Source: Marinilabiliaceae bacterium
GTDB lineage: Bacteria > Bacteroidota > Bacteroidia > Bacteroidales > Marinilabiliaceae
Reading direction: 5' to 3'
NCBI GenBank assembly: GCA_016342595.1
Contig: JAEINY010000008.1
Span: 1 to 55,727, forward strand
DNA length: 55,727 nt
The notes beneath the pieces were generated by a model. It ran no database searches, had not been told where the DNA came from, and saw only the letters and a program-made list of their open reading frames with translations. Shown here piece after piece: positions 25,591-34,260 of this stretch. A program made the position numbers and the translations under genes. Position 1 is the stretch's first letter; the number at the start of each line of letters is the position of its first letter.

Positions 25591-26316
25591 ATGAACGCAA
25601 TGATATTTGCAGCCGGTTTAGGAACACGGCTGAAACCATTAACCAATTCCACACCCAAAGCACTGGTTCCTTTCAGGGGAAAAACATTGCTTTGGTTTGC
25701 CATCAAGAGTGTAGTCGATGCAGGCGCCACACGTGTCATCGTTAACGTGCATCACTTTGCTGATCAAATCATTAATTACATCCAAAGTGAACAATGGGGT
25801 GTTGAAGTGCTTATTTCTGATGAACGCGATGAATTGTTAGATACCGGAGGAGGGCTGGTTAAAGCTGCTCCTCTTTTTATTCCTGATCAACCCATCCTCA
25901 TCCGCAATGCTGACATTGTGACGTCAGTGGATTGTAAAAAAATTATGGCTGCGCATCTCACCATGAAGAATAATGTTACGCTGATGATTAAAAAACGTAG
26001 CACGTCCCGTTACTTGGTGTTTGACGAACAAATGAATCTATGTGCATGGAAAAATGTTAATACCGGTGAAAGGATCGTATTGAAAGAGAGTACAGATGGT
26101 GAAGATTATGGTTTTTCCGGTATTCATGTTTTGGATTATAAGATGTTGCAAGCCTTCGGGGCACAGCGCCCATTTTCCATCATTCAAGGTTATCTTGAAG
26201 CCAGTGCGACCACACAGATTAAAGGTTGGGTTATGGAACAGGCTGATGAGTGGTTTGATGTGGGAACGGTTGAAAAGCTAAAGCAAGCCGAAGAATACTA
26301 TTCTAAAACTAAATAA
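25591..26316 (+). CDS. murU: Sugar-phosphate nucleotidyltransferase, MurU-like
   Basis: This 241-residue protein has the nucleotidyltransferase signature FAAGLGTRLKPLTNSTPKAL (about 6-25) and the later Asp-rich metal site (about RNADIV). The length (about 240) and the lack of a C-terminal beta-helix match MurU, which makes UDP-MurNAc from MurNAc-1-phosphate. The AmgK-like kinase at 18436 would supply that substrate. A mannose-1-phosphate or glucose-1-phosphate transferase remains possible. It starts 3 nt after mrpG and ends 14 nt before nhaA. Confidence 0.78.
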   Translation: MNAMIFAAGLGTRLKPLTNSTPKALVPFRGKTLLWFAIKSVVDAGATRVIVNVHHFADQIINYIQSEQWGVEVLISDERDELLDTGGGLVKAAPLFIPDQPILIRNADIVTSVDCKKIMAAHLTMKNNVTLMIKKRSTSRYLVFDEQMNLCAWKNVNTGERIVLKESTDGEDYGFSGIHVLDYKMLQAFGAQRPFSIIQGYLEASATTQIKGWVMEQADEWFDVGTVEKLKQAEEYYSKTK

Positions 26317-26330
26317 CAAGTGTTGATTAT

Positions 26331-27701
26331 ATGATGAAACATAATAAGAAAAGAAAGAATGCCGGATCTGGTGATCCTTTTGAACAATTTTTAAAATTTA
26401 TCTCCAGTGGTAGTGTTTTATTAATGCTCGCCACAGCTATTGCTGTTATTTGGGCCAATGTGAATCATGATACCTACGAACATACCTGGCATACCTTCTT
26501 TAACATCGACACCAAACTATTTAGAATTAAGATGGGCTTGCTACATTGGATCAATGATGGATTAATGGCTATCTTTTTCTTTGTGGTAGGTTTGGAGATA
26601 AAACGTGAGTTTATTGCTGGTGAGCTGCAGTCGTTTAAACAAGCGTCATTACCCATTTTTGCCGCTGTTGGTGGCATGGTAGTACCCATACTGGTTTTTT
26701 TGACTTTTGGTTTGCATGATGAAGCCGCCGATGGTTGGGGGATTCCCATGGCAACAGACATTGCCTTTTCCTTAGGGGTGCTGGCCGTTTTAGGGAAACG
26801 TGTTCCAATAAGCTTAAAGGTATTTTTAACCGCATTGGCTATTGTGGATGATTTAGGTGCGGTTTTGGTTATCGCTTTGTTTTATGGAGGTGAGTTAAAC
26901 TGGACCTTTATTGGCATTGCATTCATATTGTTAGGAATATTAGCATTGGCTAATTATAAGAATGTGCAAGATCTTAAACTCTATATATTTATTGGATTTA
27001 TCATTTGGTACCTGTTTCTCATGTCAGGAGTGAAAGGGCCAGGTTCCGGTTTGCATGCCACAATCGCTGGTGTGTTGATTGCTTTAACTATTCCGGCTCG
27101 GCCCAAAGTACATTTGAACGACTTTATGAAGCGTATAAAGAACGGATTAAAGCGTTTCGATTCAGTACCGGAAAGTGATAACAAATTAGTGCTGACCGCC
27201 GAGCAGTTAGCTGCTATCAATGAAATAGAGTATTCGGTACAAAAAGTACAGAGTCCCTTGCAATACATCGAGCATCAGTTTCATGGTTTTGTAAACCTGT
27301 TTATTTTACCGGTCTTTGCCTTAGCTAATGCTGGTGTCACATTGATTGCCGTAACTACTCAAGGACAAATATTCAGTACGGTTTCGGCTGCTATTGCAGT
27401 GAGTTTAGTTTTTGGTAAGGTAATTGGGATTACTTTTTTCTCTTGGTTAGCGGTTCGACTCAAGATTGCTGTCAAACCCCATAAAACCTCTTGGTTAACC
27501 TTTGTTGGCCTGGCTCTTTTGGGTGGTATTGGATTTACCATGTCCATCTTTATTGCCGGATTAGCCTATACGGGTGAAATATTGAACCAGGCTAAGATCG
27601 GTATTTTTGTTGGTTCCATTGTGGCAGGGGTAGCCGGTTTCTATTTGTTGAAATACTCCCTCAGAAGAGACGAAGAACGAAGCAGTATCATGATTAAGTA
27701 A
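26331..27701 (+). CDS. nhaA: Na+/H+ antiporter NhaA
   Basis: This 456-residue antiporter has 12 predicted helices. The Asp pair D173-D174 in ALAIVDDLGAVLVIALFY corresponds to D163/D164 of E. coli NhaA. The MATDIAFSLGVLAVLGKR segment is also family-typical. NhaA exports Na+ for two H+ and is most active at alkaline pH. A longer loop (about 255-300) is typical of NhaA from this phylum. It closes the mrp-murU-nhaA run and is followed by a strong terminator. Confidence 0.93.
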   Translation: MMKHNKKRKNAGSGDPFEQFLKFISSGSVLLMLATAIAVIWANVNHDTYEHTWHTFFNIDTKLFRIKMGLLHWINDGLMAIFFFVVGLEIKREFIAGELQSFKQASLPIFAAVGGMVVPILVFLTFGLHDEAADGWGIPMATDIAFSLGVLAVLGKRVPISLKVFLTALAIVDDLGAVLVIALFYGGELNWTFIGIAFILLGILALANYKNVQDLKLYIFIGFIIWYLFLMSGVKGPGSGLHATIAGVLIALTIPARPKVHLNDFMKRIKNGLKRFDSVPESDNKLVLTAEQLAAINEIEYSVQKVQSPLQYIEHQFHGFVNLFILPVFALANAGVTLIAVTTQGQIFSTVSAAIAVSLVFGKVIGITFFSWLAVRLKIAVKPHKTSWLTFVGLALLGGIGFTMSIFIAGLAYTGEILNQAKIGIFVGSIVAGVAGFYLLKYSLRRDEERSSIMIK

Positions 27702-27723
27702 TTGTTAATAAAATTATATGAAG

Positions 27724-27752
27724 AGCCGACTGAACCATCAGTTGGCTTTTTT
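27724..27752 (+). terminator. Rho-independent terminator after nhaA
   Basis: AGCCGACTGA (27724-27733) pairs with TCAGTTGGCT (27738-27747) with one G-T pair, a 4-nt loop, and a T-run. It lies 23 nt after the nhaA stop. Confidence 0.85.
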
Positions 27753-27801
27753 ATAAAGAAATTTTCACCTATCAACAGCTTTCCCGGATAAACTTTTTTC
27801 G

Positions 27802-30555
27802 TTATTCTTTCTCTTTTTTCCTTTTCTCAAGCGGTAAACTAAAAAAGAACGAACTCCCTTTGTTTGGTTCTGATTCCACCCAAATACGCCCCTGATGTTT
27901 TTCGATAAATTCTTTGCAAATCAATAATCCCAATCCGGTTCCTGTTTCCGATTCAGTGCCTGTGGTGGAGGTTTTAACATCCGTCGAAAAAAGTTTTTCC
28001 TGGCTTTCTTTGCAGATGCCAACACCGTTATCCCTGATTTCAACAACCAGATTGTTTAAATGAACATGTGAGTTGAGTTCAATGGTACCGTTTCGGTGGG
28101 AAAACTTCACTGCATTGGCCACCAGGTTACGAATAACTGTAGATATCATTGTTGCTTCTGCTTCAATAGCGTCACTGATATCAATGTTGTTTTCAATAAG
28201 TAGTCCTTTGGCATCAATACTTTCCTGAAGAAGGTGAAGCTCATGTTTGACTTTGTCAATGATTTTGAATGTGGATAATTCCAGTTGACTTCCCTTTAAT
28301 TGACTTTGAACCCAGGTTAAGAGGCCATCCAGGAAGTTATTTAAGTTCTGTGCCGAATAATTAATTGTTTTTATTAGCCGTTTGGTTTCTTCTACTTCAA
28401 AGGAATTGTAGGCATTGATCAAGAGATAGGTAAAACCTAATATGGTATGTAACGGTGTTTTCAAGTCATGCGCCACAATAGAAAAAAAGAGGTTTTTGGT
28501 GCGGTTTATCTCCTCCAATGCTTGTTGACGTTCAGCTTGCGCTACTTCGGCTTTCTTGCGATCTGTAATATTAAGCATCACACCAATAATACCGGCAGCT
28601 TCACCTTCCAGATTCTTATATACGGCCTTATTAAAAAAGAAGTATTGCTGTCCCTTTTCAGCATCTTGTACAAACGACTCATATACTTGCACGCCTCCTT
28701 GTTTTAACAACGCGTCATCCATTTGTTTATACTTCTCTGCAATTTTAGGGGGTGACACATCGTAGACAGTTAAGCCCTGGATGTCCTCTTCTTGCCGGCC
28801 AATTAGATTGGCAAAGCGCTTATTGCCGAATTGATAGATACCTGCGGCATCTTTAAAAAACACCGGATTAGGGATGCTTTTAATAAGTGATTTTAGAAAG
28901 CGGCTTTGTTCATTCCATTTAAGTTCAGATTGTTTCAGGGCTGTGATGTCGTATCCTACGTTAATTGTCCAATTTTCATCGGTTTTAAAGGAGGCCCAAT
29001 ATTGGTAGCGTGTTTTGTTGTTAGAGCCTTTCACCACTTGTAAGCGAAAGGTTCCATCCGCTTTATTCACTAAATCTTTTACTTGTTTAGCTTCTTCTGA
29101 ATTGTAAAAGAGCGACAATGGATCGGGGTGTTTACTGATGGCTTTTTGAGAAATACCGAAAATACGCTCACATTCTTTATTCCATAAGACTAACTTGTTG
29201 TTTTCATCTAAGCCGCTGATCATGACCGGGGCATGCTCATAGATAGTTTGAAAATGGTTTTGGCTGATTTTATATTGTTTCTCGGTGTATTGTTTTTCCT
29301 GAATGATCTTGTTGATGTATTGGGCCATTTGGCAAAACTCAGCAAAGAGGTATTGTTTGTCTGGTAATTCGGTGTCGTTATGAATCGCCTGGCCAATGTT
29401 CCTCAGAAGTGACCTTACCTGTAACTTAATAATCCGGTTGAGATTGTATATATAGAATTGAAGGGCTACAAAAGCGATGATCAATAGAATGAAAGCCATC
29501 CATAAAATGTAGATTAATTTCGTTTTTAACTCACTGCGTTGGGTATTCAGAATTTTTTCCACATAGGATCGGTCGGTATGGCCACCAATCATCCAGTCCC
29601 AGTCCTTATAGTGTTGAACAAAGGTGATGTTTTTAGAGTATGTACTGCGGTTAGGTTGAAACCATTTATAGGTGACGTACCCTCCCTTGTCTTGTAAAGC
29701 CGCCTTTTTTTCTGCATCAAAGATGTTGATGCCATCCGGATCGATGATATCATTAATGTAATCACCTGGTTTGTATTGATCAGAGTGGATGAGTAGCGCT
29801 TTACCATCCATTTGATTCACGAAGATGTAGTGCTTATGGGCCCGGCCATATCGGATCTTACTAATCGTATTCAATATTTCTTTCTGCACTTCTTTTTGTA
29901 GTGTTGAATTATTATTGCCCAGACTAATCAATATTTTCAGGGCATTGATACGTTTTACATAGAAGAGTGATTTAACCGGCATACCATCACTATCCTGACG
30001 AAAGGGATGGTTGCCTGTGTAAAAGCCTTCTCCCTTGGTGAAAAGTGTTTGTATTTGCTGGCTGGTAATCGAATCAACAGGTTCAATGTTTTGTTGATTG
30101 ATCGTAATTTGAGTTGTGCCATCAAAAGTGGTCCAGGAGCCATTGCTTTGGGGATAGGTAATAATGCCACCTTGTTTGAAAAAGCCAATTGAAACCAGTG
30201 CTTCTTCAATCATGACTCTAATTTCATCGGGTGTGTGATGAGCCGACTGTTTAATCAATATGGTGGTCGCTAATTCCCAGGCCTGACTGGTTTCCAGTAT
30301 TAGATTCTTCTTATAATTATCGTACCATTCCTGCCTGTGCTCTTCAATCATTCGAAGGGTGCGTTGTACTTCGTTTTTAATCAGTTCTTTTTGTTCTGAA
30401 TGGAAGAAATCACTTTCTGTTTGAATGATGTTGTTATAAGATATGAAGACTACCCAAAGCGTGGTGGTGACCAATAAAATGATCACCAGCAAAGTGCTGA
30501 AGAAAACATGTTTGCGAATCAAACTGGATATAGTCTGCTTTTTATTAATCGACAT
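27802..30555 (-). CDS. Membrane sensor histidine kinase (Cache, PAS, PAS, HisKA, HATPase)
   Basis: This 917-residue kinase has a first transmembrane helix (about 18-40), an extracellular double-Cache-like sensor (about 45-340) with the conserved HYIFVNQMDGKALLIHSDQYKPG region, and a second helix (about 345-370). Two PAS domains follow (about 435-550 and 555-665). The phospho-acceptor is H696 (VAHDLKTPLH); a HATPase domain with NLVANAVKFS, DNGVGI and GTGLGL ends the protein. It probably senses a small extracellular molecule. No response regulator gene is adjacent. Confidence 0.88.
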   Translation of the reverse strand: MSINKKQTISSLIRKHVFFSTLLVIILLVTTTLWVVFISYNNIIQTESDFFHSEQKELIKNEVQRTLRMIEEHRQEWYDNYKKNLILETSQAWELATTILIKQSAHHTPDEIRVMIEEALVSIGFFKQGGIITYPQSNGSWTTFDGTTQITINQQNIEPVDSITSQQIQTLFTKGEGFYTGNHPFRQDSDGMPVKSLFYVKRINALKILISLGNNNSTLQKEVQKEILNTISKIRYGRAHKHYIFVNQMDGKALLIHSDQYKPGDYINDIIDPDGINIFDAEKKAALQDKGGYVTYKWFQPNRSTYSKNITFVQHYKDWDWMIGGHTDRSYVEKILNTQRSELKTKLIYILWMAFILLIIAFVALQFYIYNLNRIIKLQVRSLLRNIGQAIHNDTELPDKQYLFAEFCQMAQYINKIIQEKQYTEKQYKISQNHFQTIYEHAPVMISGLDENNKLVLWNKECERIFGISQKAISKHPDPLSLFYNSEEAKQVKDLVNKADGTFRLQVVKGSNNKTRYQYWASFKTDENWTINVGYDITALKQSELKWNEQSRFLKSLIKSIPNPVFFKDAAGIYQFGNKRFANLIGRQEEDIQGLTVYDVSPPKIAEKYKQMDDALLKQGGVQVYESFVQDAEKGQQYFFFNKAVYKNLEGEAAGIIGVMLNITDRKKAEVAQAERQQALEEINRTKNLFFSIVAHDLKTPLHTILGFTYLLINAYNSFEVEETKRLIKTINYSAQNLNNFLDGLLTWVQSQLKGSQLELSTFKIIDKVKHELHLLQESIDAKGLLIENNIDISDAIEAEATMISTVIRNLVANAVKFSHRNGTIELNSHVHLNNLVVEIRDNGVGICKESQEKLFSTDVKTSTTGTESETGTGLGLLICKEFIEKHQGRIWVESEPNKGSSFFFSLPLEKRKKEKE

Positions 30556-30858
30556 TGATTCTATATTTGATCCCGATTACTCCTTTACCGAAAAACTACT
30601 TCTTTTTAAACCCTTTATCCACAATGGTTGTTTACGCGGTAGCACCTCTTTTTGAATTTCTGGTTTGTTTATCGCTCTGAAAATTGATGTATTCAGTATG
30701 CTTTGAAGTGCCATTATATTGTCTAACGTTTCTCACACAAGTTGCCTTGTCAATAGCAAATTAACGATTTTTAATGTATGTTTCTTCATTATTGAAGGCA
30801 TTTGTCTAAAGTTATTACCTTTAGATGAAATATTTCTTACCATCTTAACCTTTTTTTT
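30556..30858. other. 303-bp divergent intergenic region
   Basis: The AT-rich region must hold the promoters of the sensor kinase (left) and the coiled-coil protein (right). A TTTG (30801) and a near-consensus TACCTTTA (30816) are present but the spacing is too short to be convincing. No ORF or repeat was seen. Confidence 0.4.
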
Positions 30859-31599
30859 ATGCTTTGGATTCTTCTTTTCAATTTGATTTTTGGTTCTTCC
30901 GGTAACTTATTTTTAATACCTAAATTCGAAAAGTTTACCAAAAAGCTTGTACAGGATAAGGAACGTGTGGATCAGATTCTAGATCAGCGCAAGCAGACCA
31001 AAAAGCGAAAAAAGAAAGAACTTAAAACGCATAATGCTTTCATTAAGACCTTTCAAAAACAACTCCTGCAACAGCAAAGCACTGCTGAAGAATTGAATGA
31101 GATTGTGGGTCAAAGGATGGATATCTATAGAGGCGAGAAAGAGTATGAGCTGAGTGAACATTTACAAATGAAACAATTGATTCATGAAAGTGAATGGAAT
31201 AATATAGTGGATGCCGTAAATGGCGATTTCAAGAAAATGCTCAAGCTGCAGCAGAAAGAGGAGAAGAAGCTAGCCAAACGATTTGATCGATTAGTAAAAA
31301 GTTGTAGTCGCATTGATTCACCGGATAATAAGCAGGAAGTCATCGCCTTTATGAAAAACATGAAGGGCATCTATCTGAACAATCGAAAACAATTTTATCA
31401 ACATCTGTTGCCGGAAAATAAAAAGCTGTTGCGATATACCATCAGTTCCTCTGAGTTGGAAACTGAATTGGAGCGTATTCACCAGCTTCAGGTTAAACAA
31501 TTTAAACTTTGTATCGAAATGCAGCAATTTCTGGCTGCCAGAACCACAGCTACGGAATGGGGGCGCATTAAAGGTAAATTGAAAAGGGTACTGATATAG
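30859..31599 (+). CDS. Unknown protein with N-terminal hydrophobic segment and coiled coils
   Basis: This 246-residue protein starts with a short hydrophobic stretch (MLWILLFNLIFGSSGNLFL) that could be a signal or membrane anchor. The rest is helical, very rich in Lys, Glu and Gln, with heptad-like coiled-coil runs (about 25-85 and 90-145). No enzyme motif was seen. It faces the methyltransferase gene with only 7 bp between their ends. Function unknown. Confidence 0.7.
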   Translation: MLWILLFNLIFGSSGNLFLIPKFEKFTKKLVQDKERVDQILDQRKQTKKRKKKELKTHNAFIKTFQKQLLQQQSTAEELNEIVGQRMDIYRGEKEYELSEHLQMKQLIHESEWNNIVDAVNGDFKKMLKLQQKEEKKLAKRFDRLVKSCSRIDSPDNKQEVIAFMKNMKGIYLNNRKQFYQHLLPENKKLLRYTISSSELETELERIHQLQVKQFKLCIEMQQFLAARTTATEWGRIKGKLKRVLI

Positions 31600-31606
31600 A
31601 TTCGAA

Positions 31607-32176
31607 TTATTTTTTCTTCCCAATCAACAATAACGAATCATCCGCCTCAAATTCGGCATAGCTTTCTATTGATAGAATCTCAAAATTATTATCAAACAAT
31701 TTCTTTAGACGCTTCTCATTTTGATAATTTACGAATAGGCCTTTGAAAATTTCCGTGCCTTCTCCTTTCCAGAACGAATGGCAAATGATACCATCCGGAC
31801 CGAGAATTTGTGATTGCCTTTTTATCGAAGCTTGTAGTTCTTCATCCCGTAAGTGAATCATGACTTTATTGGAAAAAATTCCCTCAAATGTGTGATCTGT
31901 TTCCAGCGTAATGGCATCCAATTCAAAGAATTCTCCATGGGGATTGTTAGCCCTAAGGTGCTTCAGGAACTCAGATGAATTGTCCGACCCAGTCACTTGA
32001 TATATCTCATTTAAAAGTCGCCAATCAGTGCCTGGCCCCGAGCCCAGTTCCAATAAGCCTGACCGGGCGGGTAATACCTTGCGCAGTTTTTCGATTAGTT
32101 TTTTACCATTCACATCCTTGGCCAGCTGAATGTATTCCTCAACCGATGCTTTCGTTTTGTAATAATCTCCCTTCAT
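31607..32176 (-). CDS. SAM-dependent methyltransferase (class I)
   Basis: This 189-residue protein has the Rossmann-fold methyltransferase motif I LLELGSGPGTDWRLL (about 40-54), followed by motif II (VTGSDNSSEFL) and the acidic-rich region at GIFSNKVMIHL. It is a small class I methyltransferase of the Methyltransf_11/25 type. The substrate cannot be told. Its only neighbour on this strand is a small membrane protein separated by a repeat cluster. Confidence 0.82.
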   Translation of the reverse strand: MKGDYYKTKASVEEYIQLAKDVNGKKLIEKLRKVLPARSGLLELGSGPGTDWRLLNEIYQVTGSDNSSEFLKHLRANNPHGEFFELDAITLETDHTFEGIFSNKVMIHLRDEELQASIKRQSQILGPDGIICHSFWKGEGTEIFKGLFVNYQNEKRLKKLFDNNFEILSIESYAEFEADDSLLLIGKKK

Positions 32177-32300
32177 GGTGTTGTTTTAAGCATACAACAA
32201 ATATGTATAAGCGTTGTTGCTCTTTTGCAGAACTGGAGGTTTTTTGCGTTCTTTTACATGCTTATTACCCAATGGAATGGATATATTCTATTTTTTAAGT

Positions 32301-32462
32301 TCTATCACAATTAGTGGTTGGTAATATTGCAAAATATAACATTCAACCCTTTTTAGGGTTGTGATAGATTGTATTAGTATCCCCTGGGTTTCACCCAGGG
32401 TTATTAACGTTAAACCACTTCGTGGTTGCAACAAACTGTAATCAAGAACTCCGGAGGAGTTC
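32301..32462. repeat. Cluster of five palindromes with 3- or 4-nt loops (REP-like)
   Basis: Within 162 bp there are: TCTATCACAA (32301) pairing with TTGTGATAGA (32359), enclosing AACCCT/AGGGTT with a 4-nt loop (32345-32360); CCCTGGGT/ACCCAGGG (32382-32400); AACCAC/GTGGTT (32413-32427); and GAACTCC/GGAGTTC (32446-32462). The last three each have a 3-nt loop. The region sits in a 390-bp gap between methyltransferase and membrane protein genes. It is a compact array of different REP-like hairpins. Confidence 0.75.
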
Positions 32463-32566
32463 AACCCTTAATTATGATAGAGCCTATTATTTATATGAGC
32501 ACGGTTATTTTTGTTCCAATTGTCTGATTTTACCCTTAAGCCAATGTACTGAATAATAATCGCGCT

Positions 32567-32830
32567 TTAAAGTTCATAGAATAAACGCACAGAAAGCCAA
32601 AAGAGCATAGCTGCTATCCCTATGAAGAAGATGACTTTCCCGTGTTTTTGATCTCTTGTACTATAGGCATACACTTTTTGCCCATCTGGTAAAGTTTTCT
32701 TAAAGGACCACAAATACCAGCCAATGTTTAATTCGTAATTTTTGCTTTGCAAGATAGTAAAATAGATTAACAATATAATTGAGAGCTTCCGATAGTCACT
32801 TAAGATCTTTGTCAAGGATGGTTCTATCAA
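32567..32830 (-). CDS. Hypothetical small membrane protein (87 aa)
   Basis: This 87-residue frame has two hydrophobic segments (about 15-27 and 65-86) with a polar middle part (LPDGQKVYAYSTRDQKHGK) and looks protein-like. It may have both ends in the membrane. No family recognised. It stands alone between the palindrome cluster and a divergent gene. Confidence 0.45.
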   Translation of the reverse strand: MIEPSLTKILSDYRKLSIILLIYFTILQSKNYELNIGWYLWSFKKTLPDGQKVYAYSTRDQKHGKVIFFIGIAAMLFWLSVRLFYEL

Positions 32831-33107
32831 GATTCATGATTTTTTTTTCGACATCACTTGACTCATATCAAATTTTTTACGTAACTTTTTTATACAAAAG
32901 GGAATTGTTGTAAGTGTTTAGTTATTGATGAAGGCTGGTAGGTGTCTTCATGGATCTGGTGGCCGGTTTTGCCAGTACTGGATCATAAATTCTTTTCAGG
33001 GAATCGAATGGGTGTGGAAAGATTTGTTTTCAAGTGTGCTTCTTTATTTTATGTGCGTCCAACTTCTTTATCTGGTAATTCTAATTATTAATTTAAAAGT
33101 TACAGCT

Positions 33108-33776
33108 ATGTCTAATAGAAGCGAAACTGGCAGAGCCAGCAGATTGAGTGCTTTTGATGATCTCATCAATTTTTTGGTGGATTTACAGGCAACTTATAAT
33201 CCCCCGGTGGATAATTTGAAGATAGATCATCTCAAGCAGGTACATGAGCGTGCTTCACAAGCGCATCAGGTGGTCAGCGTATCCGATGCGGCTTACCGTG
33301 TGGCTCTTAATAAGCGGAATGAAACGGTTAAACCGCTTAATAATATCGTTCGCAGTGTGGTTAATCTGGTCATGGCTTTGGGTTTGGCTAATGGGCAAAC
33401 ACCAAAGGTCAAATCATTGGCCAAAGCGATCACCGGGAATGTGAAACTATCGCAGCAAAGCATTGAATCCCGGATGGATCACTTTAATCAGTTTATTGTT
33501 TTGATTGGTAGCCTGGATGGTTATACGCCTGACCGTGAACTGATGGAGATTGCTTCCCTCCAATCTTTGCATCAGGTGATGAAAGAAACGAACAAGGAGC
33601 TGGCAAAGAAAGAGAGTATGCTGACTTCGGCTCGTATGCAGCGCGATGTCACTTTTAAGGGAGAAGATGGATTACTTCAGAATACGCGACGGGTAAAACT
33701 CTATCTGAGGAGTTTGTTTGGTGATCGTTCAGATTCCTACAGGCAGGTGATTCGAATTACACAAGTGATCAAGTAA
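33108..33776 (+). CDS. Conserved-looking helical protein of unknown function
   Basis: This 222-residue cytoplasmic protein is almost wholly helical: about 30-220 forms amphipathic helices with NKRNETVKPLNNIVRSVVNL in the middle. The frame stays open upstream to 32925, but that part has poor protein character; the ATG at 33108 follows the AT-rich leader normal for this phylum. I do not recognise a family. It has its own terminator. Confidence 0.65.
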   Translation: MSNRSETGRASRLSAFDDLINFLVDLQATYNPPVDNLKIDHLKQVHERASQAHQVVSVSDAAYRVALNKRNETVKPLNNIVRSVVNLVMALGLANGQTPKVKSLAKAITGNVKLSQQSIESRMDHFNQFIVLIGSLDGYTPDRELMEIASLQSLHQVMKETNKELAKKESMLTSARMQRDVTFKGEDGLLQNTRRVKLYLRSLFGDRSDSYRQVIRITQVIK

Positions 33777-33782
33777 AGATTT

Positions 33783-33806
33783 AGGGGCCTATGGGTCCCT
33801 TTTTTA
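33783..33806 (+). terminator. Rho-independent terminator
   Basis: AGGGGCC (33783-33789) pairs with GGTCCCT (33794-33800, one G-T pair) across a 4-nt loop, followed by six T. It lies 7 nt after the stop at 33776. Confidence 0.75.
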
Positions 33807-34260
33807 TTTCTCTTTTATTAGCATAATGTTTTATGAAGAATGGCTGACGGCGAGTGTCAATTGACCTTTAGTTAAGGTTATTTCTGGATTGTATAGCCAA
33901 TTTATTCACTCTGATAGCTTTCCGAAGCAACAGGAATGATGGAACAACACTTCTGATAGCTTTCCATCAGGTTTTATTACTTCTCTGGTTAATATTTTAA
34001 GGCTCCTCTGCATTCATGGTCATGGATTATGGATTAGGGAGGCGCTCCCAGCGTACAAATTAATGGATTGTTTCATATTGTAGGTGTTTGAAGCATTCAG
34101 GTTAATGGATCATGGACCTGAATAGCTCTCCAGTAGATATAGATTAGTGTTTGGTCCGTTTTTACAGATGAATTGAATCGCATTAGTATTGATAGTGGCT
34201 ATGAACTTGAGGGTACTCTTGCTTTGGCATGATTAAATCAGAAAAACCATCGCGTTTAAC
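33807..34260. other. 454-bp gene-free region with a 14-bp direct repeat
   Basis: No convincing ORF. TCTGATAGCTTTCC occurs at 33910-33923 and 33952-33965, and a weaker relative AATAGCTCTCC at 34121. TTAATGGAT also occurs twice (about 34061 and 34102). This could be a decayed segment or a set of binding sites; no promoter with a TAnnTTTG box was recognised. Confidence 0.4.

Noticed and set aside
25275..25739. 154-codon reverse ORF over mrpG and murU
   Set aside because: Shadow of two well-supported genes; sequence rich in N, K and I without motif.
32925..33107. Upstream extension of the helical protein at 33108
   Set aside because: The added residues have poor protein character, and a typical AT-rich leader precedes the ATG at 33108.
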